From Chlorobium sp. (lineage in GTDB: Bacteria > Bacteroidota > Chlorobiia > Chlorobiales > Chlorobiaceae), in NCBI RefSeq assembly GCF_021740465.1, contig NZ_JAIOZR010000002.1:102332-166331 (forward strand): a DNA stretch of 64,000 nucleotides. Direction: 5' to 3'. The translations under genes and the position numbers were made by a program. The notes under the pieces are model-generated. The model did not search any database and was not told the origin of the DNA. It saw only the letters and a list, made by a program, of their open reading frames with translations. The stretch's first letter is position 1. The number at the start of each line of letters is the position of its first letter. Below, in pieces: positions 56,328 through 64,000 of the stretch.

Positions 56328-57602
56328 ATGCCGGAAATCCAGCCCTTCAGGGCGATACGCTACAATCCCGAAACTGCGGGAGACGCAGCAAAACTGATCT
56401 GCCCGCCCTACGACGTCATTGCGCCTTCGATGCAGGAAGAACTCTACGGCAGCTCTCCGTACAACGCCATCCGCCTGGAACTGCCGATGGAGGCCGATCC
56501 CTACGGGGCTGCTGCGGAGCGGCTCGAAGAGTGGTTGCGCTCTGACGTGCTTGTTCGGGAGGAGGAGCCAGCCATCTACCCCTACAGCCAGACCTTCACC
56601 GATCTGGAGGGAAATACCCATACCCGGTGCGGTTTTTTTGCCGCGATGCGGCTGCACGAGTTTGCCGAAAAGAAGGTGCTGCCGCACGAAAGAACCCTTT
56701 CCGGCCCCAAGGCCGACCGGCTGAATTTGTTCAGGAAAACCCGTACCAACATCAGCTCGATTTTCGGACTCTATGCCGATGAGGAGGCCGTGGCCGACCG
56801 CCTCGTCGCAGGCTATGCCGAAACCCGGGAGCCGCTGTTCGATGCCGTGTTCCAGGGCGTGCGCAACCGGCTGTGGCGTATCGTCGATCCGGAGCTTGTA
56901 GAGGGGATTCAGCAGGCGCTGGCCCAAAAGAGCGTCTATATCGCCGACGGCCATCACCGGTACGAAACCGGCCTCAACTACCTCAGGGAGCGTGCACAAG
57001 CCAATCCGGAGCATACCGGAAACGAACCGTACAATTTTATTCTTGTATATCTGAACAATATTTATGATAAAGGACTGGTGGTTTTTCCCATACACCGTCT
57101 GGTGCACAGCCTGGAGAATTTCGACGCTTCACGGCTCCGAGAGCTGCTCGAAGAGCAATTTGCCGTAACGGATCTCGACGGAAGAGCGGAACTGAAGGCA
57201 TATCTCGAAGCCGCCTCGTCGAGTTATGCCTACGGAGTGGTCACCACGGATTACGTTCTGGGAATTACGCTGAAGGGCGACCCTGCAGAGCTGATCGACG
57301 GAGCCATAGCTCCGGCACTGCGCCGCCTCGGGCTTGTGGTGTTGCATGAGGTGGTGCTTGCCCGTCTGCTCGGCATCGGCCAGGAGGCCATGGCAAAGCA
57401 GAGCAATCTGGTGTATGTGAAGGACGACGGCGAGGTGTTCGATGCGGTTGCATCCGGCAGGGTACAGGCGGGTTTTGTCGTCAAGCCGGTTACGGTACAG
57501 CAGGTACTTGCCGTTTCGGAGTCCGGAGGAGTGATGCCGCAGAAATCGACCTTTTTTTATCCGAAAATCATGACCGGACTGGTTTTCAATCCGCTCGACT
57601 GA
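56328..57602 (+). CDS. DUF1015 protein
   Basis: A 424-residue protein of the DUF1015 (SpyM3-like HTH-free) family: [27 protein letters not shown] and ADGHHRYET are conserved signatures, as is the ending [18 protein letters not shown] ([14 protein letters not shown]). The family's biochemical role is not established to my knowledge. It is a soluble, cytoplasmic protein. It lies 2 bp before tsaE, so probably in one operon with it. Confidence 0.8.
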   Translation: MPEIQPFRAIRYNPETAGDAAKLICPPYDVIAPSMQEELYGSSPYNAIRLELPMEADPYGAAAERLEEWLRSDVLVREEEPAIYPYSQTFTDLEGNTHTRCGFFAAMRLHEFAEKKVLPHERTLSGPKADRLNLFRKTRTNISSIFGLYADEEAVADRLVAGYAETREPLFDAVFQGVRNRLWRIVDPELVEGIQQALAQKSVYIADGHHRYETGLNYLRERAQANPEHTGNEPYNFILVYLNNIYDKGLVVFPIHRLVHSLENFDASRLRELLEEQFAVTDLDGRAELKAYLEAASSSYAYGVVTTDYVLGITLKGDPAELIDGAIAPALRRLGLVVLHEVVLARLLGIGQEAMAKQSNLVYVKDDGEVFDAVASGRVQAGFVVKPVTVQQVLAVSESGGVMPQKSTFFYPKIMTGLVFNPLD

Positions 57603-57604
57603 AC

Positions 57605-58042
57605 ATGGCCCTGACCGAAGAGTTTTTTTCCCGTTCCGCTGAACAGACCCGTGAATATGCACGACAGTTCGCTTCCACGCTGCAGCCCGGTGACAGGATA
57701 TGCCTGAAAGGTCAGCTCGGAGCGGGGAAAACCGAGTTCATGAAGGGTATTGCCGAGTGCTTCAACTGCGAGGGAGAGCTTTCGAGCCCCACCTTTTCCC
57801 TCTTCAATATCTATCACGGCTTTTTACGGGGGAAACCGGTCGATCTGCACCATTTCGATCTGTACCGGATTGAACGGGAGGAGGAGCTCGATGCGATCGG
57901 ATTCGAGGAGTATCTGTTCGGGCCGCATATCGCCGTGGTGGAGTGGGGCGACCGGTTCGAGAGCCTTCGGTCGTGTTATACCACTACGGTCTGTCTGCTG
58001 TATGGCGGTGGAGACTCGCGGAGAATAGTCATAACCCGATAG
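57605..58042 (+). CDS. tsaE: tRNA threonylcarbamoyladenosine biosynthesis protein TsaE
   Basis: A 145-residue P-loop ATPase: [15 protein letters not shown] (Walker A), [11 protein letters not shown] and [20 protein letters not shown], then VVEWGDRFE. It is the ATPase of the TsaBDE complex for t6A modification of tRNA. tsaB follows 7 bp later. Confidence 0.93.
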   Translation: MALTEEFFSRSAEQTREYARQFASTLQPGDRICLKGQLGAGKTEFMKGIAECFNCEGELSSPTFSLFNIYHGFLRGKPVDLHHFDLYRIEREEELDAIGFEEYLFGPHIAVVEWGDRFESLRSCYTTTVCLLYGGGDSRRIVITR

Positions 58043-58049
58043 ACTGCCG

Positions 58050-58730
58050 ATGAATATTCTGGCTATAGAGTGCACCCATGTTTCGCTCAGTGCCGCAGTC
58101 ATGAGCGGAGGCGAGGTAACCCTGCTTTCCGGCGGCGAGTGGAACCGGGCGGCCGAGTCAATTCTGCCGCTCGTGCAGCAGGCCCTCGAAAACAGCCATA
58201 CCGCCAGGGGGCAGCTTGATGCGGTTGCAATTTCTTCGGGACCTGGCTCGTTTACCGCTTTGCGCATCGGGATGTCGGCAGCCAAAGGTCTTGCCTACGG
58301 TCTCGGCATTCCACTTGTTCCGGTTCCAACCCTGCCGGCCATGGCGGTCGCTGCACTGCACTTTACCTTCGCGGAGGTTATCGTTCCGGTGGTTCCGTCA
58401 CGCAGGGGCGAGTATTACTATTGCTGTTACCGGCGCACTCGCCTTGAAGAGGGCTTTACAGAGGATGAAATCGCAAGGGGGTCCATGGATGAGGTGCTTC
58501 GGGCGGCCGGCGCGACGAACTGCGAAGCTGTGGTTACGGCGCGCCGGACCGATAATTTTCCAGTTCCGGAAGAGGGTGCGGCGGCAGGTTTTCTCGATGC
58601 GGCTTTTTTCTCGGCAGCTTCGCTGTTTCCCGAAGCATCGAGGCTTTTCGGGCTCGGCTCTGCGTTATCACCGGCAGAGGCGTTTCTCGATTACCGGCAA
58701 ATGTTTGTGCCGGGAGGAAGAAAAGAATGA
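58050..58730 (+). CDS. tsaB: tRNA threonylcarbamoyladenosine biosynthesis protein TsaB
   Basis: A 226-residue ASKHA-fold protein: ILAIECTHVSLSAAV, SSGPGSFTALRIGMSAAKGLA (phosphate loop), LVPVPTLPAMA. It dimerises with TsaD (not in the window) for t6A synthesis. It follows tsaE closely. Confidence 0.92.
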   Translation: MNILAIECTHVSLSAAVMSGGEVTLLSGGEWNRAAESILPLVQQALENSHTARGQLDAVAISSGPGSFTALRIGMSAAKGLAYGLGIPLVPVPTLPAMAVAALHFTFAEVIVPVVPSRRGEYYYCCYRRTRLEEGFTEDEIARGSMDEVLRAAGATNCEAVVTARRTDNFPVPEEGAAAGFLDAAFFSAASLFPEASRLFGLGSALSPAEAFLDYRQMFVPGGRKE

Positions 58731-58802
58731 ATCATTACTATTTTAAAGGAAATGGCTGTGAGGCTGTTTTATTTACCATTGATTGAAATATAACGGAGGT
58801 TT

Positions 58803-59198
58803 ATGAGCAATTCTGAGCATGATGAAAAACGCAGTGACCTGCATCCGGAAGAGGTAGCCTACAGTGGGCTTCTGGCCAGAAGGGCTGCAGAGCTTGCTCT
58901 TGAAAAAAAGTGCGAGCAGGTCAGGATTCTCGACCTGAAAGGGTTGACATCGGTTACGGATTATTTTGTTATTGTCACGGCGGACTCCGAGAGGAAGGCC
59001 AAAGCTGCAGCCGAGCATATTATCGAGGAACTGAAGGCGGACGATGAGAGGCCGATGCATGTGGAGGGTATGGATTCCATGCACTGGATACTGCTTGATT
59101 ACGTTGATGTCGTGGTTCATATTTTCATGCCCGACGAGCGGAGCTTCTACGATCTCGAGTCGCTCTGGTCGGATGCGCCGGTTACCACGGTGAATTGA
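58803..59198 (+). CDS. rsfS: Ribosomal silencing factor
   Basis: A 131-residue RsfS/Iojap protein: [23 protein letters not shown] and the final [25 protein letters not shown] are the family signatures. It binds L14 to stop subunit joining in starvation. It has an AACGGAGG ribosome site. Confidence 0.93.
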   Translation: MSNSEHDEKRSDLHPEEVAYSGLLARRAAELALEKKCEQVRILDLKGLTSVTDYFVIVTADSERKAKAAAEHIIEELKADDERPMHVEGMDSMHWILLDYVDVVVHIFMPDERSFYDLESLWSDAPVTTVN

Positions 59199-59315
59199 TT
59201 CTTTCTCTTCAGCCCGCAGGTGCTCCGCCATCACCCCCGTTTTAAGATGTTGGCGGGATTTTATACATTACGCCCTTAAGCGGTTTACTATTAATTTATT
59301 ACACGGAAAAAACCT

Positions 59316-61805
59316 ATGCAGCGCGAAAGGATATTGCCGATCAGTATTGAAGAGGAAATGCGGGATTCCTATCTCGATTATTCCATGTCGGTTATCGTCA
59401 GCCGCGCGCTTCCGGATGTTCGCGACGGCCTGAAGCCGGTGCACCGGAGAGTGCTTTTCGGTATGCATGAACTCGGTCTCCAGGCGGGAAAACCGCACAA
59501 AAAATCGGCACGTATCGTCGGTGAAGTGCTCGGTAAATTCCATCCCCATGGAGACAGTGCTGTGTATGACAGTCTTGTGCGTCTGGTGCAGGATTTTTCG
59601 CTGCGCTATCCTCTCATCGACGGTCAGGGCAACTTCGGCTCCATCGACGGCGACTCCCCTGCCGCCATGCGTTATACCGAGGTTCGGATGAAGCCCATCG
59701 CCGGCGAAATGCTCAAGGACCTCGACAAGGAGACTGTCGATTTTTCCCTGAATTTCGACGATTCGCTCGAAGAGCCAACCGTGCTTCCTTCGGCAATCCC
59801 CAACCTTCTGGTTAACGGAGCTTCAGGTATTGCCGTCGGTATGGCAACCAACATTCCCCCACAGAATCTTCGCGAGGTTGTTGACGGCATCATCGCCGTG
59901 ATCGAAAACCCCGAAATCGAGATCGCGGACATCATGAAGCATGTTATCGCTCCCGATTTTCCGACAGGGGGCATCATCTACGGCTACGAAGGGGTTCGCC
60001 AGGCTTACCTGACCGGACGGGGCAAGGTGGTGATTCGCGCAAGGGCGCTCGTCGAGGTGACCCAGAAGAACGGCCGTGAGTCCATTATCGTTACCGAACT
60101 CCCCTATCAGGTCAACAAGGTTCGCCTGATCGAGAAAATCGTCGAGCTGGTTCACGACAAGAAGCTCGAAGGCATAGCCGATATCCGCGACGAGTCCGAC
60201 CGCGACGGCATGCGGCTTGTGATCGAGCTGAAGCGCGATGCGGTGGCCAAGGTTGTGCTGAACAACCTCTACAAGCATACCCCCATGCAGGAGACCTTCG
60301 GGGTGATCATGCTTGCCCTTGTGGACGGTGTACCGAGGGTGCTCAATCTCAAGGAGATGATGCACTACTATATCAAGCACCGGAACGAAATCGTGCTGCG
60401 CCGTACAAAGTACGACCTTACCGCGGCCGAAAAACGGGCCCATATTCTCGAGGGACTGAAAATCTGTCTCGACAACCTTGACGAGGTTATCACCACCATC
60501 CGCGAGTCGCCCGATACCTCCACGGCCCAGGACAGGCTCATGCAGCGATTCGGGCTTTCCGAGGTACAGTCAAAGGCCATTCTCGAAATGCGCCTGCAGC
60601 GCCTGACCGGCATGGAGCGCCAGAAAATCGATACCGAGTACAAGGAGACGCTTGTCGTCATCGACGAGCTGCGTTCCATTCTTGCCAGCCCCGAAAAGCA
60701 GTTGCAGATTATCCGCGACGAGCTGATGAGGGTTCGGGAGGTATACGGTGACGAACGCCGGACCGAGATTGTGCCCCAGGAGGGCGATTTCTCCATCGAG
60801 GACATGATCGCCCAGGAGGACGTGGTTATCACCATTACCCACGACGGATTCATCAAACGTTTTCCTGTTTCCGGATACCGTCGCCAGGCAAGGGGGGGCA
60901 AGGGGGTTACAGGCGCACAGGCCAAGCACGATGATTTTATTGAACACATGTTCATCGCCTCGACGCACAACTACATTCTTTTCTTTACCAATACCGGGCG
61001 GTGCTACTGGCTCAAGGTTTACGAAATTCCCGAAGCCGGCAGGGCCGCACGCGGACGTTCTCTGGCCAACATCATGGAACTGCGGTCCGGAGAGCAGATC
61101 AAGGCCTACATCAATATCCGAAACTTCGACGATCCGGGTTATATCGTGATGGCTACGACCAGGGGCATCGTAAAGAAAACCGCACTCGATGATTTCTCGA
61201 ACCCCCGCAGGACCGGTATTGCCGCCATCACCATCGAAGAGGGTGATGAGCTGCTCGACGCACGTCTGACCGACGGCGATCATCAGATCATCCTGGCCAA
61301 AAGTTCTGCTTACGCGGTGCGCTTCCCTGAAAGCGAAATACGTACCATGGGCAGAACCGCAATGGGCGTCAAGGGTATCACTCTCGACAAGGACGAGAAA
61401 TGTATTTCGATGGTCACCACCAAGCGCACCGATATGGCGCTGCTTGCCGTTACCGACAACGGATTCGGCAAACGCAGCCGTGTCGAGGACTATCGTCTCA
61501 CCAAGCGTGGCGCCCGCGGGGTGATAACCCTCAAGGCGCATGAAAAGATCGGCGCGCTGGTCGGCCTTATCGACGTCAACGACGATGACGATCTCATCAT
61601 CATCACCGCCCACGGTATCGTGAACCGCCAGCATGTATCGGATGTCAGGATGACCGGACGCAACACCTCCGGCGTCAGGCTGATCCGCCTTATGGCCGGC
61701 GACAAGATTTCCGCGCTTGCGCGGGTTCCGAAGAGCGACGAGGAGGATGTAGACGATACGGATTCGATTATCGAGGATGCCGACGGGCAGATCGATCTTT
61801 TTTAA
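59316..61805 (+). CDS. gyrA: DNA gyrase subunit A
   Basis: An 829-residue type IIA topoisomerase subunit. [20 protein letters not shown] precedes the catalytic Tyr in [10 protein letters not shown] (Tyr ~122). The GyrA box is [12 protein letters not shown] at ~residue 525, which distinguishes it from ParC. The C-terminal beta-pinwheel repeats are present, with an acidic tail ([20 protein letters not shown]). With GyrB it introduces negative supercoils. Confidence 0.95.
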   Translation: MQRERILPISIEEEMRDSYLDYSMSVIVSRALPDVRDGLKPVHRRVLFGMHELGLQAGKPHKKSARIVGEVLGKFHPHGDSAVYDSLVRLVQDFSLRYPLIDGQGNFGSIDGDSPAAMRYTEVRMKPIAGEMLKDLDKETVDFSLNFDDSLEEPTVLPSAIPNLLVNGASGIAVGMATNIPPQNLREVVDGIIAVIENPEIEIADIMKHVIAPDFPTGGIIYGYEGVRQAYLTGRGKVVIRARALVEVTQKNGRESIIVTELPYQVNKVRLIEKIVELVHDKKLEGIADIRDESDRDGMRLVIELKRDAVAKVVLNNLYKHTPMQETFGVIMLALVDGVPRVLNLKEMMHYYIKHRNEIVLRRTKYDLTAAEKRAHILEGLKICLDNLDEVITTIRESPDTSTAQDRLMQRFGLSEVQSKAILEMRLQRLTGMERQKIDTEYKETLVVIDELRSILASPEKQLQIIRDELMRVREVYGDERRTEIVPQEGDFSIEDMIAQEDVVITITHDGFIKRFPVSGYRRQARGGKGVTGAQAKHDDFIEHMFIASTHNYILFFTNTGRCYWLKVYEIPEAGRAARGRSLANIMELRSGEQIKAYINIRNFDDPGYIVMATTRGIVKKTALDDFSNPRRTGIAAITIEEGDELLDARLTDGDHQIILAKSSAYAVRFPESEIRTMGRTAMGVKGITLDKDEKCISMVTTKRTDMALLAVTDNGFGKRSRVEDYRLTKRGARGVITLKAHEKIGALVGLIDVNDDDDLIIITAHGIVNRQHVSDVRMTGRNTSGVRLIRLMAGDKISALARVPKSDEEDVDDTDSIIEDADGQIDLF

Positions 61806-61852
61806 ACAGCGGAGAGATTCGGCAGAACACCCGGAAAGGGAGGGAGGTTAAC

Positions 61853-62077
61853 ATGGAACCCAACAGACCGTTTATCGTTAAAGAGCAGCCGGGTACAAAA
61901 TATTACTGCGCCTGCTCCAAATCGCAGAACAGGCCCTGGTGCGACGGTTCGCACAAAGGCAGCGGCCTGCAACCCTACAAAGTTGAAATCGAGGTCGAAA
62001 AGAACGTCGCCATCTGCAATTGCGCTCTTTCGGCCAACATGCCTTTCTGCGACGGTGCTCACAAAAGTCTCAGGTAA
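61853..62077 (+). CDS. Double CDGSH iron-sulfur protein
   Basis: A 74-residue protein with two mitoNEET-type 2Fe-2S sites: CACSKSQNRPWCDGSH and CNCALSANMPFCDGAH. Each has the three Cys and one His ligands. It is a short cytoplasmic redox or cluster-transfer protein. It is between gyrA and pyrG with its own ribosome site (AGGGAGGT). Confidence 0.9.
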   Translation: MEPNRPFIVKEQPGTKYYCACSKSQNRPWCDGSHKGSGLQPYKVEIEVEKNVAICNCALSANMPFCDGAHKSLR

Positions 62078-62134
62078 GCGGCGGGTTCCGGGAAGCCGGT
62101 ACCGATTTTTTACTAAACAACGAGAGAGAAACTT

Positions 62135-63856
62135 ATGGCGCGACCGAAAAATGTGAAGCATATATTTGTTACCGGAGGGGTGATTTCTTCACTTGGAAAA
62201 GGCATACTGTCTGCTTCGCTGGGGCTTCTGCTGAAATCCAGGGGCCTTCGTGTAGCCATTCAGAAATACGATCCCTATATCAACGTCGATCCGGGCACCA
62301 TGTCCCCATACCAGCATGGCGAGGTTTACGTTACCGACGACGGAGCCGAAACCGATCTCGATCTTGGTCATTACGAGCGTTTTCTCGACGAATCTACCTC
62401 CCAGTCCTCGAACCTCACCATGGGACGGGTCTACAAATCGGTCATCGACAAGGAGCGCCGGGGTGAATACCTCGGTGCGACGGTTCAGGTTGTTCCTCAT
62501 GTGATCGACGAAATCAAGGACCGTATGGCGGAGCTCGCAAAAAACGGCAACCTCGACGTGCTCATCACCGAAATCGGCGGCACGATAGGCGATATCGAAT
62601 CCCTTCCGTTTCTCGAGGCCATGCGCCAGATGAAGCTTGAAATGGGAGAGCGCAACCTGCTGAACATTCACCTCACCTTCGTGCCCTACATCAAGGCGGC
62701 AAGCGAGCTGAAAACCAAACCTACACAGCACAGCGTGAAAATGCTGCTCGAAACCGGCATCCAGCCGGACATTCTGGTCTGCCGGAGCGAAAAGCCGCTT
62801 TCGCGGGAGATCAAGAACAAGGTGGGTCATTTCTGCAACGTCAACGATCTCGACGTTATCGGGCTCAACGACTGCGATACCATTTACGAAGTGCCCCTCA
62901 TGCTGCTTCATGAAAAGCTCGATCTGCGGGTGATGAAGAAGCTCGGGCTGAAGAAATTCAGGGAGCCGGACCTCAGCTACTGGCGGGAGTTCTGCAACAA
63001 GGTGAGCCATCCTCAGGATGGTGAGGTCACCATCGGCATCTGCGGCAAGTATACCGAGTATCCCGACGCCTACAAATCCATTATCGAATCCTTCGTCCAC
63101 GCCGGAGCGAGCAATAACGTAAGGGTGAACATCCGCCTGCTCAAGGCCGAGGACGCCGAGGGGAAAAGCTTCGATTTCGAAAAGGAGCTCGAAGGGGTCA
63201 ACGGCATTCTCGTGGCGCCCGGCTTCGGCGACCGGGGCATCGAAGGCAAGATCCAGTACATCCGTTTTGCCAGGGAGAGGAACATCCCCTTCTTCGGTAT
63301 CTGCCTCGGCATGCAGTGCGCCACCATCGAGTTTGCCCGCAACGTCTGCGGCCTGCACGAGGCCAACTCCACCGAATTCAACAAGCGCACCCGCTTTCCG
63401 GTCATCGACCTCATGGAGCACCAGAAGAAGATCAAGGAGAAAGGGGGCACCATGCGCCTGGGGAGCTATCCCTGCATTCTCAGGGACAGCTCGAGAGCCC
63501 ACGCCGTCTATCAGAAGTTTCTCATCAACGAGCGGCACCGGCACCGGTACGAATTCAACAATACCTTCCGCAAGCCCTTCGAGGACAACGGCATGATCTT
63601 TTCCGGAACATCTCCGAACGGCGAGCTTGTCGAGATTATAGAGCTCAGGGACCACCGCTGGTTTGTCGGCGTGCAGTTCCATCCGGAGCTGAAATCACGG
63701 GTGCAGAGGGTGCATCCGCTCTTTCACGGCTTTGTGGCTGCGGCCAAGGCGTATCGCCAGGGAGAGCGGCAGATGGAGCTACCGGTAGACCAGCCGGCTG
63801 TCAGTGCGCCCGATATGGCCTCGTTCGAGCCTGCCGAAAGCGGGATAGAGCTCTGA
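62135..63856 (+). CDS. pyrG: CTP synthase
   Basis: A 573-residue enzyme. The synthetase domain opens [16 protein letters not shown] (ATP site) with [19 protein letters not shown]. The glutaminase domain has [17 protein letters not shown] (nucleophile Cys ~390) and [10 protein letters not shown] with the His-Glu pair. It makes CTP from UTP. A short hydrophilic tail is the only extra. Confidence 0.96.
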   Translation: MARPKNVKHIFVTGGVISSLGKGILSASLGLLLKSRGLRVAIQKYDPYINVDPGTMSPYQHGEVYVTDDGAETDLDLGHYERFLDESTSQSSNLTMGRVYKSVIDKERRGEYLGATVQVVPHVIDEIKDRMAELAKNGNLDVLITEIGGTIGDIESLPFLEAMRQMKLEMGERNLLNIHLTFVPYIKAASELKTKPTQHSVKMLLETGIQPDILVCRSEKPLSREIKNKVGHFCNVNDLDVIGLNDCDTIYEVPLMLLHEKLDLRVMKKLGLKKFREPDLSYWREFCNKVSHPQDGEVTIGICGKYTEYPDAYKSIIESFVHAGASNNVRVNIRLLKAEDAEGKSFDFEKELEGVNGILVAPGFGDRGIEGKIQYIRFARERNIPFFGICLGMQCATIEFARNVCGLHEANSTEFNKRTRFPVIDLMEHQKKIKEKGGTMRLGSYPCILRDSSRAHAVYQKFLINERHRHRYEFNNTFRKPFEDNGMIFSGTSPNGELVEIIELRDHRWFVGVQFHPELKSRVQRVHPLFHGFVAAAKAYRQGERQMELPVDQPAVSAPDMASFEPAESGIEL

Positions 63857-64000
63857 ACGGTCATTTTTCCCGAATTTTTTGGAGGAAAAGGGAAAAAGGA
63901 TTTGGAAGTGTGGGAGAGGGGTGATACATTAGGAGCCCGTTGAGGAATGAGACAAAACGACTCGACGGTAAAACGCCCGAAAGGGTTATGTTATTTGACG
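63857..64000. other. Noncoding right edge
   Basis: After pyrG the sequence has a weak TTTTTCCC/GGGAAAAA inverted repeat (63865-63897) that may be part of a terminator. No gene is visible before the window ends. Confidence 0.4.

Noticed and set aside
62189..63682. A 497-residue minus-strand frame opposite pyrG
   Set aside because: It is the antisense of a complete, highly conserved CTP synthase, without a recognisable motif of its own.
1..64000. CRISPR arrays, complete insertion sequences, integrases
   Set aside because: No regularly spaced short repeats and no intact transposase or integrase were found on either strand.

Overview
The window looks like chromosomal DNA of a green sulfur bacterium (Chlorobiaceae, phylum Chlorobiota). 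This is inferred from the gene set: an ArsA-type ATPase with a C-terminal HSP20-like domain, a DUF1997 protein, an indolepyruvate:ferredoxin oxidoreductase/phenylacetate-CoA ligase cluster, and the particular mix of G+C-rich housekeeping genes. No photosynthesis marker lies inside the window, so the assignment is not proven.

Region 1 (1-4400) is a patchwork. A small DUF4405 membrane protein gene is followed by two accessory cassettes: an orphan CopG/BrnA-like antitoxin plus an MqsR/MqsA-Panacea toxin-antitoxin pair, and a coiled-coil orphan. The last ~150 bp of the DUF4405 gene, including its terminator, recur as direct copies after each cassette.

Region 2 (4415-15668) is visibly more A+T-rich and holds a five-gene defence-type operon. 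It encodes two proteins of unknown function (684 and 328 aa), a 1949-aa DExH/DUF1998 helicase, a PD-(D/E)XK nuclease with an iron-sulfur cysteine set, and a C5-cytosine methyltransferase. It resembles type II Druantia (DruF-DruG-DruE-DruM) with an additional nuclease gene between helicase and methyltransferase. This is the best candidate for an undescribed system variant. Its right flank is decayed: an HNH endonuclease gene interrupted by one in-frame TGA, a small orphan, a repeat-containing secreted protein, and a frameshifted DUF4143 ATPase pseudogene.

Region 3 (19420-36661) is metabolic and transport DNA. It has an MFS exporter, a membrane protein and a lipoprotein MsrB. A tolC-uspA-hlyD-emrB efflux operon on the minus strand has a near-consensus sigma-54 promoter and is divergent from a GAF-AAA-Fis sigma-54 activator. 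An iorA-iorB-paaK-ACT-aminotransferase operon handles aryl pyruvates/aryl acetates, and a permuted papain-like protein and an ArsA-type ATPase follow.

Region 4 (37004-63856) is mostly core genome: prfA, rseP, dxr, tRNA-Val, acyP, ftsH, pyrF, glmS, an RRM protein, amt with a PII gene, scpA, tsaE-tsaB, rsfS, gyrA, a CDGSH protein and pyrG. Two diverged copies of a ~135-bp intergenic repeat lie at 36.8 and 50.3 kb.

All statements come from reading the sequence. No database search or computed statistic was available.
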